DNA of 64,000 nt from Pycnopodia helianthoides (Eukaryota; Echinodermata; Asteroidea; Forcipulatida; Asteriidae). Of the stretch, positions 12,803-26,236 are shown piece after piece. The DNA lies in contig CM063246.1 of assembly GCA_032158295.1 (NCBI GenBank), forward strand, positions 4,125,371 through 4,189,370. The letters run 5' to 3'. The position numbers and the translations under genes were made by a program. Positions within the stretch are counted from its first letter, which is position 1, and each line of letters opens with the position of its first letter. The notes beneath the pieces were generated by a model. It searched no databases. It was not told the DNA's origin and saw nothing but the letters and a program-made list of their open reading frames with translations.

Positions 12803-13074
12803 ATCGAGCGCAGCACTCATGTTCTGGTGATGGCTGAGTCAACTGAGTACGGGGTTCGAGTCCTGGTCGCGACACTGGTGTCTTAACACGAGACACTCCA
12901 CCATAACTGCTTCTTGTCACCCGGGAGTATAACGGGTACCTGCGAGGGTAGAGATTATTGGTGTGAATTATTAGAAGACCCTACGACCATTTGGTTGCCT
13001 GTGCTGCATACTCCCAAGGAGTTGAGAAGGATTTCGTGAATGCTTTCTATGGCCCGGTTCACAGGGGGTAATGC
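12803..13074 (+). mobile_element. tRNA-derived SINE, nearly complete body
   Basis: A pol III B box GGTTCGAGTCC (12853-12863) is followed by GACACTGGTGTCTTAACACG, CATAACTGCTTCTTGTCACC, GGGTACCTGCGAGGGTAGAG and CATACTCCCAAGGAG. I recall this layout from echinoderm-type SINEs. The tRNA head is degraded. The fragment at 34669 carries the matching head. Confidence 0.7.
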
Positions 13075-14570
13075 TGATGAAATTTGCTTGGAATGGACCA
13101 CTTATCTTAGAAATAGACACATATTATTTAATTAGTACATATCGTTATGTTATATTTATCAATTCTTTCGCCTGAAAACCCCTTGTAGTTGAGTGAGAGG
13201 GTTGAGGGTGCGGTCAGGTTAGAGTGTTTGTAAATAAGTGTAAGACTAAGAGACTGTCATTAGAACCACAAGTAATGACAGTAATCCCCGTTATGATCTC
13301 CATAATAATCATAACCACCACCACCAAACCAAACTCAAATTCATCACCATCACCTTCACAATCGCCACGCGGTCGTCACCTCTGCCTGGCGCCCGGCAAA
13401 CCATCCCCATCATACTCACATGAATCACCGCTATCATAACATCCATGACAATCAACCCACAAAGTCTCCGAACGTCACGGACAAACACGTACAGAAATGT
13501 GCACTTTCACTTTTGAGATTTCTCAAGAAATGAAGTCCCACTTTCATTTTTTCAAGTAGTCATCTTTCTTAACCCCCCCCCCCTCACCCCTCTTCAGAGA
13601 AACAATGCTCGCAAGCGATCAGTCAACAGGCGGCAGTGTGACTTGGAAAGTCAAGACACTTCCGCTATCTACCCGGGCTTCCCCCGTGGGTGCCCGTCAG
13701 CGCCCGTCACTCACAAATAATATCAAAATGACACCGTGATTTCTCGTCCGAAGCCAAATCATCTCCGACTCATCGGGGGCTTAAAACCCAAGGATGTTTT
13801 GCCGCTCACTTCACACCTAAAGAACATTCAAGGTTGGAACAGGCACCCGCCAAGAAAGCCAAAAAGAGGGGGGGGGGAATACAAACTATGCACGCAGCAC
13901 TGACAGAAAGGTGAATCAGCTAGCCCTTGTGTGTATGTGTTGGAGGGGGGGTGGGGTGAAAGAGTTTTAAACAAACAAAAACTCGACCTTTTACTTGGAA
14001 AAACTCGGTAGAGGCTACTGAGTTATGACCAAAGAGCAAGGACGATGTGACAATCCTAAACAGAGCAGCCGTGCATGGGCAGACGAACCATGATGTGGCC
14101 GCAGAAGAATGCCCCGTTTACTTTTTGGGGACGGTTGGGTAAATCGGAACCGCTGGATGGCAGTGAGTGGACCGAGGGGGATTGGTTAAGAGCGAAACAT
14201 CCTTCACAATATAGTGCCGGATTGGAAGGTTTTAATTGGCATTTTCCTTCCTCCGTGGTGTCTACGTGCGACCATCTTGCTCTATGGTGCGACAGATTAT
14301 GAAGAAGGCTTCCATACCGGGTGGCGTTGAGCTTTTAGACTGTGCCAAAAACAGCACCAAGTTTTTTACGTTTCGTCCATGTTGTTCCACGCTCTCTTTG
14401 TCATGTTTAGTGTAATTTTTGCTTTGCCATGTAGGTCCAGATAAATGGGAATTTTGTCTGGGGGGGAAATTGGAGTCATCTAAAGCCTTGACTTATTATT
14501 CATTGTGGGAACTTTGTGTTTCTCAAGAAAATTTGTGCTCAAAAACCAAATTCAGTGAATACTGAGCACA
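13075..14570. other. Unassigned intergenic DNA
   Basis: C and G homopolymers (13568, 13867, 13945) and a CA/CAT-rich stretch at 13290-13440. No supported gene. Confidence 0.5.
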
Positions 14571-14894
14571 CAAGGGTACTTTTGGTAATTACTCAAGAAA
14601 TACATTACCATAAAAACTTACTTTAGTAGTAAGGAGCACCTGAGAGCTGCTGATAGTATCAAAACATTGTGAGAAATGACTCCCTCTCGAGTAACGTAGT
14701 TTTTGAGAAAGAGGTAATTTGAGGCATTTGACAGCACACAATGTTCTATGCAACGTTAGTGTTTTTGCTTTCATTAGTTATTTTGTTTGCAACTTCGATG
14801 ACCAATTGAGCCCCAATTGTGACAGGTTTGTTATTTTGTGCATGTGTTGGGATACACCAAGTCAGGATAGTCTTTGACAATTACCTGCCTTTAA
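14571..14894 (-). mobile_element. Family B MITE, copy 3 (diverged, reverse)
   Basis: The element runs from TACTTTTGGTAATTACTC to GACAATTACCTGCCTTTAA, with TTAA at 14891-14894. The central CACGCGTG palindrome has been deleted, and the left TTAA is not recognisable. Confidence 0.65.
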
Positions 14895-17689
14895 AGTTGA
14901 ATTAAGCACAAATCAATTGGAAGTCAATAATTATGCAATAAAGCTTCCAGCCGCTCGTAAACAATCCTTACTATATATTCTTTATTCACTGAACTTATTG
15001 TGATCATTTCCGTTGTGTGTTTTCGTCAAACCAGCCTCAAGAAAATCACTTGTGAAAGCGCCCAGTCACCTCAACCATCTTGAACTGCTCGTGAGATGAC
15101 GTCATAGCGGGAAACAACAACAACGGGGGGCTCGACACACACACATAGCACACACCACCGACGTTGATTAGCGATTAATAATGTAAGTACAGTTCAACTC
15201 GAGGTCAAAGTTGACTATAATTTCATCTTATCCTGTCAACCTGTGTAGGGGTTTTGATTAATGGCACAATGAGACTCGTCCTGACTTTGGATAACTCGAC
15301 CTTGGCTTTTGATTCAACCGGGCAGGCTAGCATCATAATCCGCGCTGCTTAACCGGTAAAGTGGCATCATCATTTCGTGTATTAATGTGAGACAGCAGAT
15401 CTGGGTTAATATGACGAGGGAGCGACAGAGGAGGGAGTTAAGGCATGGTTAAGGTTAAGGGGAAACCACTCTGTGGATGGTGGTGGTGACATAACACCGG
15501 ACCTGCCATGCTAGGGTTACAGGGCCCCTGCACCAGCCGCGAACAGGTGGGGCTGGTCCGGCTACGGGCTTGAGTAGGCCACCTGCCCGCTCCCGTAAGG
15601 CATCAGGGATCTTTCTGTTAGCGTGATTGCAATGTGGGTCGTCATGATAAAAAAAACGCCGAACGGGGAAGCCGAACAAGACGAAGAGGGTCCGTTTGAT
15701 AACAGGTCTAGAGGCGAGTCGAGTCTGTGGGGTGTTGGGTGACGAGTATATGCGCGATATGAGAAAAGGAAAAACCCTTCTGCCTCCTCATGGCGAAAAT
15801 TAAAAATCAATCAAGTCACGGATCGCTTGATCCTAAACAAGGTCGCTCCCCCACATTCCCTCGTTGTTTTCTCATGATTGCTCTATAAAAGACCCGTTAT
15901 CCCACAGTGACGTCATTGCGACGTCACTTGATTGGAAATATATTTTTATCTTATGGAGATCATTGCTGTTTTACAAACAGCTGACTTTTTTTTTTTGTAT
16001 TCCTGCGGTAACTGTAGCCGTTGTATTCTATACCGTATTACCCGCGGGCGCTGTATAGTTTGTCGGCCAGATCATCACGAGCCCCGGGGACCCCGCAGAC
16101 AAATAAACTCGGTGCAAGAACAGCCCCGGGAGACTAGGCGCAAAGAAGAAGTTTAATAATTTATACCACGGAAAGAAAATGCATGAAGTGGTTATATTTT
16201 TGTGTGTGTATTGTATATCAAATCAGTCGCTCTGAGATGAAACAAAGGCCGAATGAATTTTGATTTAAAATTGAAATAAAATAACAAAACACGTCATCTG
16301 TGGGTTTGTTTTTTTAATTTTGGTCATGCCAGCAAGAGATTCTAAACCAAAGGATAACTTGTTCCGGGTCACCTAAGGACTGCTTCTGGGTCACATTTGC
16401 AAAATATTGGGAACAAGACTGAATGTTGATTTGCACCGGGAACTTTCGACAACAAATCTTTTAACAATTTTTTTTTTTGGCTTGGTTGTTTTTTGTCTTA
16501 GCCAAAGAATTATTTGCTAACGAAACAGGTACCGGCCAGAATTACATTATGATGTACATTGTATGTGACTGATTCCCTGGGTTTTTGTGCTTAGCAAATA
16601 AACATGCTAAGCAAAATGCGGTGCTCTGTTTTGGCAAGTCATCACCGCTTTATTCTCCTGAGCATCATCTTGTAACGCTGAAAATCGGATACGTTAGCCT
16701 ATTATGCAAGCGTTTGACAGTGAAGGGGGCTGGTACATCTTTAAAATTCCACTGTGCCTCGTGGTCTACGGGGGACAAATCCTGTTCGACGGGTTCCCTG
16801 TTCCCGGTACACGCAGTAAGCGCTTTTGCTGGAAGGGACCAGACTCAATTTCCATACAGCCTCAGTTTGGGGTTATAATGACAAATGGGATTTGAGGATA
16901 ACGTTTAATACTATAGAATATTGATGGGTTGTTCAGGCTGAGAATGGCGTCATTGTTTTGGCATACTTCCCAGCCTGCCACTGAGCTCAGCGCAAATTAA
17001 TCAACTTTATTGAAGATTTCAGTAATTGGATCCCAGAAGGTCAAGTTTTATTTGTAGACCTGAGCCTTAAGTATGTGGTGCAGTATCATTATTACTATCT
17101 ATGTGAATCGATTTTATAAAAAACCCTTGACACGGGTCGCGCACGTGAGGTTTTAAAGGTTTTTTTCCCCGTAAATTGCCCAACCATTTACGCGTTGAGT
17201 CCATTCCTTGAATTCTGCCACGGTGTATCGAGTCACCAACAAGTGTTGCAAAAAATACATTAGAAGTACTGGAAGTTCATGTTTACATAGCCCTGAATGT
17301 GTAATATTATAATTTCACATGGATGTAGCAATGTTCCATTGTTCCAGCTGTGTAGAGGATTTGCAAATTCCGGTAATTCTTTTTTTGTTTTTGATGAATT
17401 GTTTCCCGCCAAAAGTCCCCTCTGTGTTCCACAACGTTGTGTCCATCACTCATTCAGCATGTACACACCATCGTGCACGAAAAGACTCGTCGTTGTTGGC
17501 CGGAGTCTTTCACACGGTCAAGGTTTATAACTATCGACTAGTCTTATTCAAGGCTTCTTATATACGTTGAGCTCGCCTATCTGCCATTTCGGTCAATGTT
17601 AATCCAACAGATGATTTGTGTTATTGTAATAATGCCAGACACTGAGTAGCGTCTTGTATACCAAGACTAAAAGTAAACGACTTGTTCTA
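14895..17689. other. Unassigned intergenic DNA with isolated CRE-like sites
   Basis: TGACGTCA at 15096-15103 and 15908-15915 with another GACGTCA just after. No gene was recognised. Confidence 0.45.
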
Positions 17690-17762
17690 TGGCCGTGTCC
17701 GAATGCGGCTTCGGCAGTGGCTGTGGCTAGATTGCTGAAAGGGGATCTTGTGCGAAGTCTCC
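17690..17762. mobile_element. Family G remnant
   Basis: ATGGCCGTGTCCGAATGCGG, GGCTGTGGCTAG and TGAAAGGG resemble a degraded family G end. It lies just upstream of a family H copy. Confidence 0.3.
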
Positions 17763-17810
17763 TCATTCGTATACACAGCCTCATTGTATTGAGTTTGCAA
17801 TGATTATTCA

Positions 17811-18137
17811 GCACCGAAACTAGGGTAACATTTATTAGGGGGCACAAGGGAGGGGGCATTTTTGGCCAAGTTTCCGTTTGCCTTTTGTCTTAAACAAGCC
17901 TCTGTTCAGCGCCTGTGTTATGCCTTTTACTATTCTTTATTGGATAATCTGCCAGGGTTGTAATATACTATATATACATTGTCTAATTTTTAAAACGGAA
18001 AATAATTGTAATTTTTTTTTTTTAACTAATCACACTTGAAGCTTATGAAATGTAACTCCGGTAATTTGTTTTATCTCAAAAGTCCAGATTTCAAATGGAG
18101 GGCGCGGGGGGGGGGCACGGTCATCAGTGGGGGAGGC
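17811..18137 (+). mobile_element. Family H repeat, copy 1
   Basis: The repeat starts GCACCGAAACTAGGGTAACA and ends in a G-rich stretch, with internal TTTCCGTTTGC, TAATCTGCC and ATCTCAAAAGTCCAGATTTC. Matching copies lie at 23282 and 42071. There are no clear TIRs, so it may be a SINE-like or solo-terminal sequence. Confidence 0.65.
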
Positions 18138-18141
18138 CACT

Positions 18142-18283
18142 ATTTTCTCGTGACTCCGATGACCGATTGAGCACAACTTTCACAGCTTGTTGTTTCATTT
18201 ATCGGCCTATGTTGGGTCACATAAAGTGCGGATACTGATCTTTGACAATTACAATAATATTATTGTAAGCACACGAGGTGACT
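18142..18283 (+). mobile_element. Family C MITE fragment
   Basis: The right part of family C (TTTTCTCGTGACTCCGATGA, GTTGGGTCACATAAAGTGCG, TTTGACAATTAC). It abuts the end of a family H element, so it may have been cut by that insertion. Confidence 0.55.
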
Positions 18284-18730
18284 TTTTTTCCTGGTGGGTA
18301 CGGGTGGGGTGATGTCGGTCTTCAAATTCTACTTCCCCATACTTGGCAGTAATTCAAACGGAAATATTTCTCTGCAGGATTGATACTGATATGATCTTTA
18401 TAATTAATAAACTACAACAACTTCAAAATTTAGCTGCTAGACTAGTCACGCACTCGCCGACATGATCATATTAGAGCTTCCATATTTACGAACTTTCCTT
18501 TTACGAAATATCGTCTAACTCACTCGGCCGGACGGCCACTTCAAGGTGAGGTCTACATTTATCTGATTTGGACGGTCGACCCAAATCAACAGGGTTACCT
18601 CCTTCTGGAGCGGTTATGTCCATGCATGAACAACAATCCCTAACAGGAATACACAATCTGAGAAACGTTACGACAGAAACGTTTCTCAGATTCAAATTTT
18701 GGGGATAAAAACTAACATCTTTTTTTCCAT

Positions 18731-18850
18731 ATCCACATTATTTTGAATCGAAATATTTCTCAAAATGCTTTATACTATCGAAAGTTGCTGTACTTCTAAC
18801 TAAGTAAGTTTTTATTGCCATCAATTTTTAGAGTAATACCAATGTTTACC
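18731..18850 (+). mobile_element. Family B MITE fragment
   Basis: The right-hand third of family B only: the ATATTTCTCAAAATGCTTTA region through the AAGTAAGTTTTTATTGCCA block and GTAATACCAATG. Both termini are lost. Confidence 0.5.
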
Positions 18851-19528
18851 TTCCTATAAGGAGCAGTCACGGTTGGGCAATTCAAAAATCATCTTATAAG
18901 TCATCTATTCACCGTTTATCAGTAATTGTTAGTTCCGTTGGTATTTTATTTGTGTAGCTTGTAGATCTGTGTCCCTAAAAAGCGCATATATATACAAATG
19001 TACGGGTTGTTATTATTGTTCTTAACTAAGCTTTAAGATTGAAAATATTCTTCTTCTTGTTTTTGTTTTTTCATGAAATGACCAGTCCCGTTCGTCTTTG
19101 ATCTGTGTTAATCTTGCAAGTGTGTATTGTTTGTTGGTACTTAGTCTGGCATACACAACTCAATGATCTGTGGTGCATGGTGGCCATCATGCCTTAAACT
19201 CTCACAGTACCCGGTAATACCTTGCTATGTTTTCCAACAGGGATTCCTCAGCATTACCCATCAGCCACTTGTATTTATGGAACTCTGTTTTTCCCCAATC
19301 TGCTGACTGTGATTGGGATGTTGTATAAAAGGAAACCAGTTTGAGTGTAATTAAACTGATGTGAAAATGACTTCCGTCAGTGAATGTATTTTCATCGAAC
19401 AGGAAGATTAAAGTGTCAAGGAGCATTCAGTCTGTTCAGAAAGTACATGTGATTCTATTTCCACACTGAAACAGAAGACAGCTTCCTCTTCTTTTTCTTG
19501 TTTAACTTTCTTTCTTTTTTGGCGATGA

Positions 19529-19922
19529 TTAAAGGAACATTACAGAATTGGTAAGAAAAAAACTTGTAAATTATGCTTTTGATCACAGATTTACATAAAA
19601 CTTACACGGTCTAATGATGATGATAGTAGAAAACATCCCTTGAAATATTTCTGTCTGAAATGCCATATTTGATGAGAAATGAATACACTAATATTCCGAT
19701 TTGAGTTCATCGCTCAGTGAGCGTTTTATTCATTTGTTGAATCTATATGATTTCATGCAAATGTGTAGTCGGTTTTTCACTCATTTTCTCGTGACCCAGA
19801 AGGCCGATCGATCTCAAACTTCTACAGGTTTGTCAGTTTATGTATATGGCGGATTACATAAAGTGCTTACACTGCCAGCAATTGTTTTGTTTGCAAAAAA
19901 CAATTCTGTAATGTTCCTTTAA
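19529..19922 (+). mobile_element. Family A TTAA-flanked MITE, copy 2
   Basis: The same 394-bp length and orientation as copy 1, with TTAA at 19529-19532 and 19919-19922. The central palindrome CGCTCAGTGAGCG is conserved, and differences from copy 1 are scattered point changes. It lies in otherwise unassigned DNA. Confidence 0.85.
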
Positions 19923-22070
19923 CTAAGCCACGGATTGAGCAAACATAGCCTGAACATCTGACGTCACACTTTGAGGCTCATGAATAACGCCAGATATACC
20001 AACCTGACCGGATGCTGCCAGATGTACCTTTGACCTCGCATTCATTTCACGTGTAGATTCGCAGTCAATAATATTCACACGCACATGTATTATACACATT
20101 ATTACATGTTGAATAAAACAGCATTACATGATGTACAAACATTATGCACTCGTTGCATGCAGACGATCGAAAGTGCAAGCTGACCAGTTACATGACCTCG
20201 GACCAATCATAGCACATGGAAAGCTTACGTCACTGCACGTCTATCAAATGAAATCATTGTATCCAATGAAATCATTGGGCCTGTAAGACCAGTGCCTGTC
20301 TTTAATCCTGCGGATAAAGTCAGGGGACCAGTCTAGATCAACTATCGTTCAGATTTAGGCCGTATCCGACATGACGGTTTTGGCCCGAGAAATGAGTTTA
20401 GGCCCCTCTGCGACCCAGAACCCAGAACCAAGAACCGGGTCAATTCTGACCGGCAGTTTTTTTTGCTTCTGTTGACTATAAAATTCTAAACTTGCTAATA
20501 GGATGGGGTCTGGGGTGGCTAATGCTGTATACCATGACTTAGTATTCTCAATGATTTATAAGTTGTTTTTATGCATTTTCACTCCCACTGTCACGCTTCT
20601 AAACAGGCTGCTGGTAGCTTGGATGTTTTCGAATCTGATGTATTTAAACTGCATGCTCTCTATCCGAACCTCGATCGTCCCCAGTAAAGATTCCTATCAG
20701 AATAACTTGGTGGGTGTCTTCTTCTAATAAAGCCGACCCCGGCACACTGTCCCAAAGCCTTAGCCGTCTCATCCATAACGTCCAAGACACGACGCGACGC
20801 ATCAAAAGATTTCAAACGTTGTGTGAAGAACCTGCAAACAATTTCTTCAACAACAGGGGGGCAGCGAGCTCGCAATGCCTGGCGAATTACACGCAGTAGG
20901 CCTTTCACATGTGATTTCACTTCACGTAAATACCAAGCGACATGGGTAAAGTCTCCCTCCCCTCCAGACCCCCCCCCCCACACCACCCTCGACCGTTTCA
21001 CCCAACCCCTTCTGACTCAGTCAACATTATGGAAATATTGTATACACGGAAACGTATTAAGGAGACATTATTTATACGATGGTCCCCCATGGACTTGTTC
21101 TCAAAGCTCTCCCCAATGACGAATCGTTTTGTCTCGTCGTCAAATCCGCCATTTTAATCATATTACGCTAGAATGTCACATCTTTCACTTGGACTTGGCA
21201 GCCGGAGCGATTGGCACTGACTATGAAGAAGCGGTTCGGAAGCCTCTCCACTGATCCTTAAATCATAGGGCAGTGATTTCATAAAATCATGGTATTTCCA
21301 ACACCTGCACGATATGACTCTACGAAATGTGACTTGACTGTAAAACGGGGACAGGAAATCAACTTTGGCAGCTAATGTTACAACTTTGGAAACTTCGTTT
21401 TTTTTTGGCGTCTATAACAACAAAAAAAGTACGGGGTATGCATATTCTAGCGCGTATAATGCACTTCCGCGGATGGGATCTAATGATGAAGGCCCTTAAT
21501 GCCCTTCACATACGGCGTCACCGCACGGGATGATATTTTATGTTTTTCGACAGATGTGCTCGGCATAATGTGGTTGTACTTTTTGTTTTTTGGCTGGCGT
21601 TTGTTTTTGTTCGCAGCAACTTTTGCAATCGCATTGTGAGCTATTGTCTAAAGTTGAACTTGAGTTTGTTTTGTTTTTTTCATAGCGGAATTCCGGTGTA
21701 TTATGATTTTAGTGTTTTGCTCACCTTCACTTTCTGTTTGGTGGGTTGATTTTAGTCATTTCCCACACATTCCCATTGCAATGTCAACGTTGTATTTTTG
21801 TGCCAAAATAAATACTGCTTCGTTGTGCAATGTCACATTTTACAGGGAAGCTGATATCCTCTTTTTTGCAGGGAATCTCTCACACAAATAATAGGGGATT
21901 TTTTGTACCAATCCAATTTCAGAGTGTTGTGATGGCGAATATACCCCCTTGTATTGGCCGCCATCATTGATGAAACCTGCACGCGTGAAAGGCTATCATT
22001 GGCTGGGAGTTGTGCGAAGCGTACTGACACGCGTGCACGTATCCATTGTTTTTCATCAAAGATAGTGGTC
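19923..22070. other. Unassigned intergenic DNA
   Basis: Apart from the family Q remnant at 20412, nothing was matched. CAATGAAATCATTG is repeated directly near 20246 and 20262. The short frames around 20660-21100 show no domain. Confidence 0.45.
20412..20470. mobile_element. Family Q remnant
   Basis: AGAACCCAGAACCAAGAACC, then GGGTCAATTCTGACCGGCAG and a T run: the right-hand end of a family Q element only. Confidence 0.5.
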
Positions 22071-22112
22071 AATGACGTCATGTGCAATCCATCTATACAA
22101 TAGACCTCATGC

Positions 22113-22262
22113 ACATGACGTCATTTGAGTATTAAGGCGCTCTCGGCTAGAGGTCACGAGAAGGTTGCCCATTGGCCCAAACTGTGCGCCGCGCGTATGT
22201 GTGCGTTTTTCATTGTTGTATCATCGTTTTACCACTAAGATGGCGGCGTGATGACGTCAATG
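22113..22262 (+). mobile_element. Family M repeat bracketed by CRE-like palindromes, copy 2
   Basis: A match to the inverted segment at 6648. TGACGTCA occurs at 22116-22123 and 22252-22259. An extra inverted 16-bp arm, AATGACGTCATGTGCA (22071-22086) with TGCACATGACGTCATT (22110-22125), lies at its left edge. It also contains AAGATGGCGGC, a YY1-type site. Confidence 0.6.
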
Positions 22263-22399
22263 CATAAGCGCTATTGCTGTTATACTGTACAGTAGTGGAG
22301 ATCAACACCTTTTTGTGCAGTGTTCCTTGCTAACTAACGTCTTCATGTAATGCATCAGTGATCTAGCCGTGAGATAGGACTATAGACCAACCTTGGTTT

Positions 22400-22680
22400 A
22401 CAAAAACAATGACCTTGTACATTCCAGGGCCTATCTGGCAGGCAAGATACTAAACACTGGTCATATGGGAAATTTTACATTTTTCCACATCAAATCAAGA
22501 GTTATAAAAGCTGGAGAAGTTTTTAGATGTTCCCCGGCTTTCTTCATATCGAAAGTTGATAAAAAATCAGACAGTGCATGCAGTCTCCATAAAATATCAG
22601 ATTTTGTATGTGTTATTCCTTTGGGTGCAGGAAGTCCAGGCTCTGTTGCTCTTTTGTAATTATGTGATGTCACAGGTCAC
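22400..22680 (+). repeat. Dispersed repeat I, copy 1
   Basis: Shares CTGGCAGGCAAGATACTA, AAGTTGATAAAAAATC, TCCATAAA, GTGCAGGAAGTCCA and other blocks in order with 32740-33035. There are no terminal repeats and no ORF. Confidence 0.6.
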
Positions 22681-22844
22681 ATGGTCTATGGTCAAGGATT
22701 TTGAAACCAGCATGTATAATATGGAAAAAATACGCAAGCATAATACAAACTACATGTATATCACTATCGTTATGCTGACCTGTCTTTTGTCGTGTCCCCT
22801 ACGCACTACAGTAACTACGTCCCCTGATTTGCAATACACTATAC

Positions 22845-22925
22845 AGTGGTCAGTCTATTTCACTTACATCCTCGATTCGGGTTGCACTTATTTGAATGAG
22901 AGAAAACCAAGATGGCGGCACCCGT
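22845..22925 (+). repeat. End-repeat (ATGGCGGC type)
   Basis: One of several ~75-bp repeats ending TTGAATGAGAGAAAACCAAG then ATGGCGGC. Others lie at 26786, 50341 (same strand) and 3383, 52091 (opposite strand). It is probably the conserved end of a larger transposon family. Confidence 0.55.
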
Positions 22926-23281
22926 GATAAACCAAACTATCCAGCATGCTGTACCTTGTGCATTTGCAGATTTGTCCACACTTTCCCCCAAAGAATAGTG
23001 AACTATTTTACAGTCTTTTTTTCTCTTCAAGCCATCCATTGCAATATTTGATGCGGAACTGGCATATAAAACCACCCATTCTGAGTCATTGTAACGGATT
23101 ATCTGAAATTAAGAAATAAACATCGCGACCTTCTGCAAGCCTTAATTTTTGTGGGAGGTAATACACAACCGCTAATTACCAACCCCTTAAACTGACGGGA
23201 TGATTACAGATTCAAACAAGATCTACTAGATAGTAACACTGACACTTGTTTCTTTTCCTTTTTTCTTCTTTTCTTCACCAC

Positions 23282-23705
23282 TGCCGAAACTAGGGTAACC
23301 TTTTTTCTTGTTTTCCCCTTTTTTCACCAGTGCCGAAACTAGGGTAACATTTCAGGGGGGCACAAGGGTGTGCAGCATTTTGTTCTAGGGGGACACTTCT
23401 GGCCAATTACAACTGTGGTTTCCGTTTGCATTTTTTTTCTAAACTAGTCCCTTTTCAGCGCTCTCTTTGTGTCATGTACTATTTTTGTTAAAAATCTGCC
23501 GTGGAGGTCAACATAAATACATCGTCTGTGTGTGTAAACCGAGAAATACATAGTGTTTCGATCACTGAAAATACTAGGCCTACATAAAAGAAGCTCATAA
23601 GATGAAACGTTTTATTCGGGTAATTTTTTTATCTCAAAAGACCAGATTTCAAATTGGGGATTGGGCACCGACATCACTGGGGGGGGGGGCACGTGTCACA
23701 CCCAC
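23282..23705 (+). mobile_element. Family H repeat, copy 2, with duplicated 5' end
   Basis: The best-preserved copy. The first ~20 bases (TGCCGAAACTAGGGTAAC) occur twice, at 23283 and 23331, suggesting a partial tandem duplication or one insertion at the head of another. It ends GGGGGGCACGTG. Confidence 0.65.
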
Positions 23706-25679
23706 CATTGCGGCTGTAAAGCAGTGACCACTTTCAAACAGCCTGCAGACCAAAGCACAACAATATTACTAAACGTATAAACATTGATTATCTGAAAACA
23801 GACAACCAGCCAAACTGCCATAAATAAGGTTTACATTATTGCGGCCGGTACCCGGCTATTTTTGTTCTTTAGCAGAGACATTCGTTAAGCGGTAAATTTC
23901 TGCCGAATAACAGCTTTATTAAAAAATGTGCTTTGGGCTCCTGCCTGGGCCTAAAGACCCTAACCGATTTCACCTCGATGGACCCATCCGCAGCAGCGCA
24001 TTCTACTATAAACAAAATACGCTATTTAAAAACAGCTAAATTCGGACAAGTTTTGTACACAATTCTTACGAGCAGTTCAGTGAATTGTCATATTTTGTTC
24101 TACTGAATTGTTTTTTTTTTTTTAAGTCCCTAACCCTTACCAAGCAAATTTCCTCTGGGAATTTCCCCCAAAATGTAAACTGCTTTGATCGTCAGTTCTA
24201 TTGATACTTCATCCAACAGCTACACACGGGTTCGCTGAAAATGTTAAGATCGAAATCACTAATGCAAACTACAGTAAACAAGCAATCAATTCACACTTCA
24301 AGTTTCCCTCTTCTTGTAAAAATTTGCGTCGTCATGGAGTAAGTCAAGCTATACAAGGGTTAGCCCAGACTTCGCTAAACAGCGGACCCGCCCAAAACAA
24401 TAACCAAGTTTGTACCCCCCGACTCTATTAGTATTACTTCCCACAGTCAAGACGGCAGCCTGTCATGCTTTTTCATTCCAGCGTTTATCAAACCGCACGG
24501 TGTAGACTTTATTTTTAGCGCGGAAAATTTTGAAGTAGGCGGATCCAGACATCAAATTGGACAGGGGCGGATGCAGAAATCATATTGGATGAGGCAGAAT
24601 TTTTGATTTGACGGGCCAAATTAAGCGACCGTTTTCGAAAAATGTGTTTCTAATTTCGTCCGTAATTCGTCAGCTCAAACGGGAATCGCTCAATCGGATC
24701 AGTGGGTTGAATGGCGGGTTAGAAATATAGTACATTAAAGGGGCGGATCGTGTGGCTTACAACAGACTAGAGGTTTTTTGGGTGCTTAGACTCGCCCTTC
24801 CCTCGCCCTGCATCCCGGACCACCGACCCCACCACCCCCCGCGCCATCCAAAGGAAGAACAAAACACAACACATAGAATACTCATCACTGATTATCAAAG
24901 ACACGTCAACATGACAATCAAAGCAAAACAGAAATTGTTATGTTCAAAAACAAAAACAAAATCACCATAATTTCAATTCGATTCAACTCCATTCCGTTCA
25001 ACTTGGCTTGTATATATCCCAACGGGGTAGCTTAAAATCTCGCATATACGGTAAAAACATTGAAACAATGATTACAAACATGAACAACAGTTCTAACAAA
25101 ACTCCAAGTTCGGCACCTTTTGAACATGCCCACTTTCATACCACGGCCAATCTTTGTGAGAATCGATCAGCAGCACCTTATCACATTGACATGCTTAGCC
25201 ATCATCAACAGGCAAACCAACCATCATGAACGACATGGCATATGGTATCTTATTTTCAGCTAAGCGTAAATGTTAACTGTGCCAAGCCAGTGTTTGGAAC
25301 GGTTAGATTTGGGTCGTTGTTTTTTTCAAAGAAAACTCTTTCACCATACAGTCATATGTAAGCAGCAAAGATCTCCACTCAGATAGATTTTCCAAGCCAT
25401 GAACACCGTCCCTTATCCACGCACTCTGTGTAATTTGTTCATCATTTAAAATTTGGGAAATTACCAGTGTTGTCGACAGCCTTGAGAGCGAGATGACTTA
25501 GTTCTTTGTACCCGGTAAAGTTCATATCCATATTACCAGTCTGCTTCCTCTTCAGCGTTCCGATCTTAATCCGAAGTGCATGCCCTTGTGTGCGATTGTA
25601 TACCTGCAATAATCAGTTAGGTTTAAAACAAAAATGAGTCATTCTCACCTCCAACAAAAATTATTCATTAGGATCTTTT

Positions 25680-25722
<43 letters not shown>

Positions 25723-26236
25723 ATGCCGCCATGGAATCTATTACATGAGATATAATTATATTATCGCTTGAAGCTATGAAAATAGACGATTGAGTGCCAT
25801 TGGAATTGGCAAGACTTATTTAATAATTGTCTTCGGATGCATCTATCCCACGGTGTCCACCTCTATCCGATGCTGCCCTTTGTCCGTATCCAGTTTGATT
25901 GTTGACAAAATAAATTGAATCTCGGTTAAAAGTTTGGATCTTCTGCCATCTTGAGGTTTCAATCCTGTCTTAGGGGTGAAATAGTACAGGACTGGTAACT
26001 ACTCTTCTCGTGTACGTCCCTCTTAATTGGGGTTATTATTATTTGCAATGTAAGTCAGGGGAACTTCATTACCCGCTGGAAGGAGAGGATGACGTCAGAT
26101 TTTACGGTGATTTTTTTCCGGCTCCAGTGGTGTGCTGTTTGATCTGTTCCATTCGTTGTGTTGAGTTTGTTGGTTTGGTTGTTAGCTTTTATTTGTTTCA
26201 ATAATAGGTGAGGTGATTGTGAGGTGATTGTGATTA
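23706..26236. other. Unassigned intergenic DNA
   Basis: No gene; includes the (CT)n tract. The stretch 24810-25230 is A/C-rich and gives short low-complexity frames only. Confidence 0.45.
25686..25719 (+). repeat. (CT)n microsatellite
   Basis: About 17 uninterrupted CT units. Confidence 0.95.
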
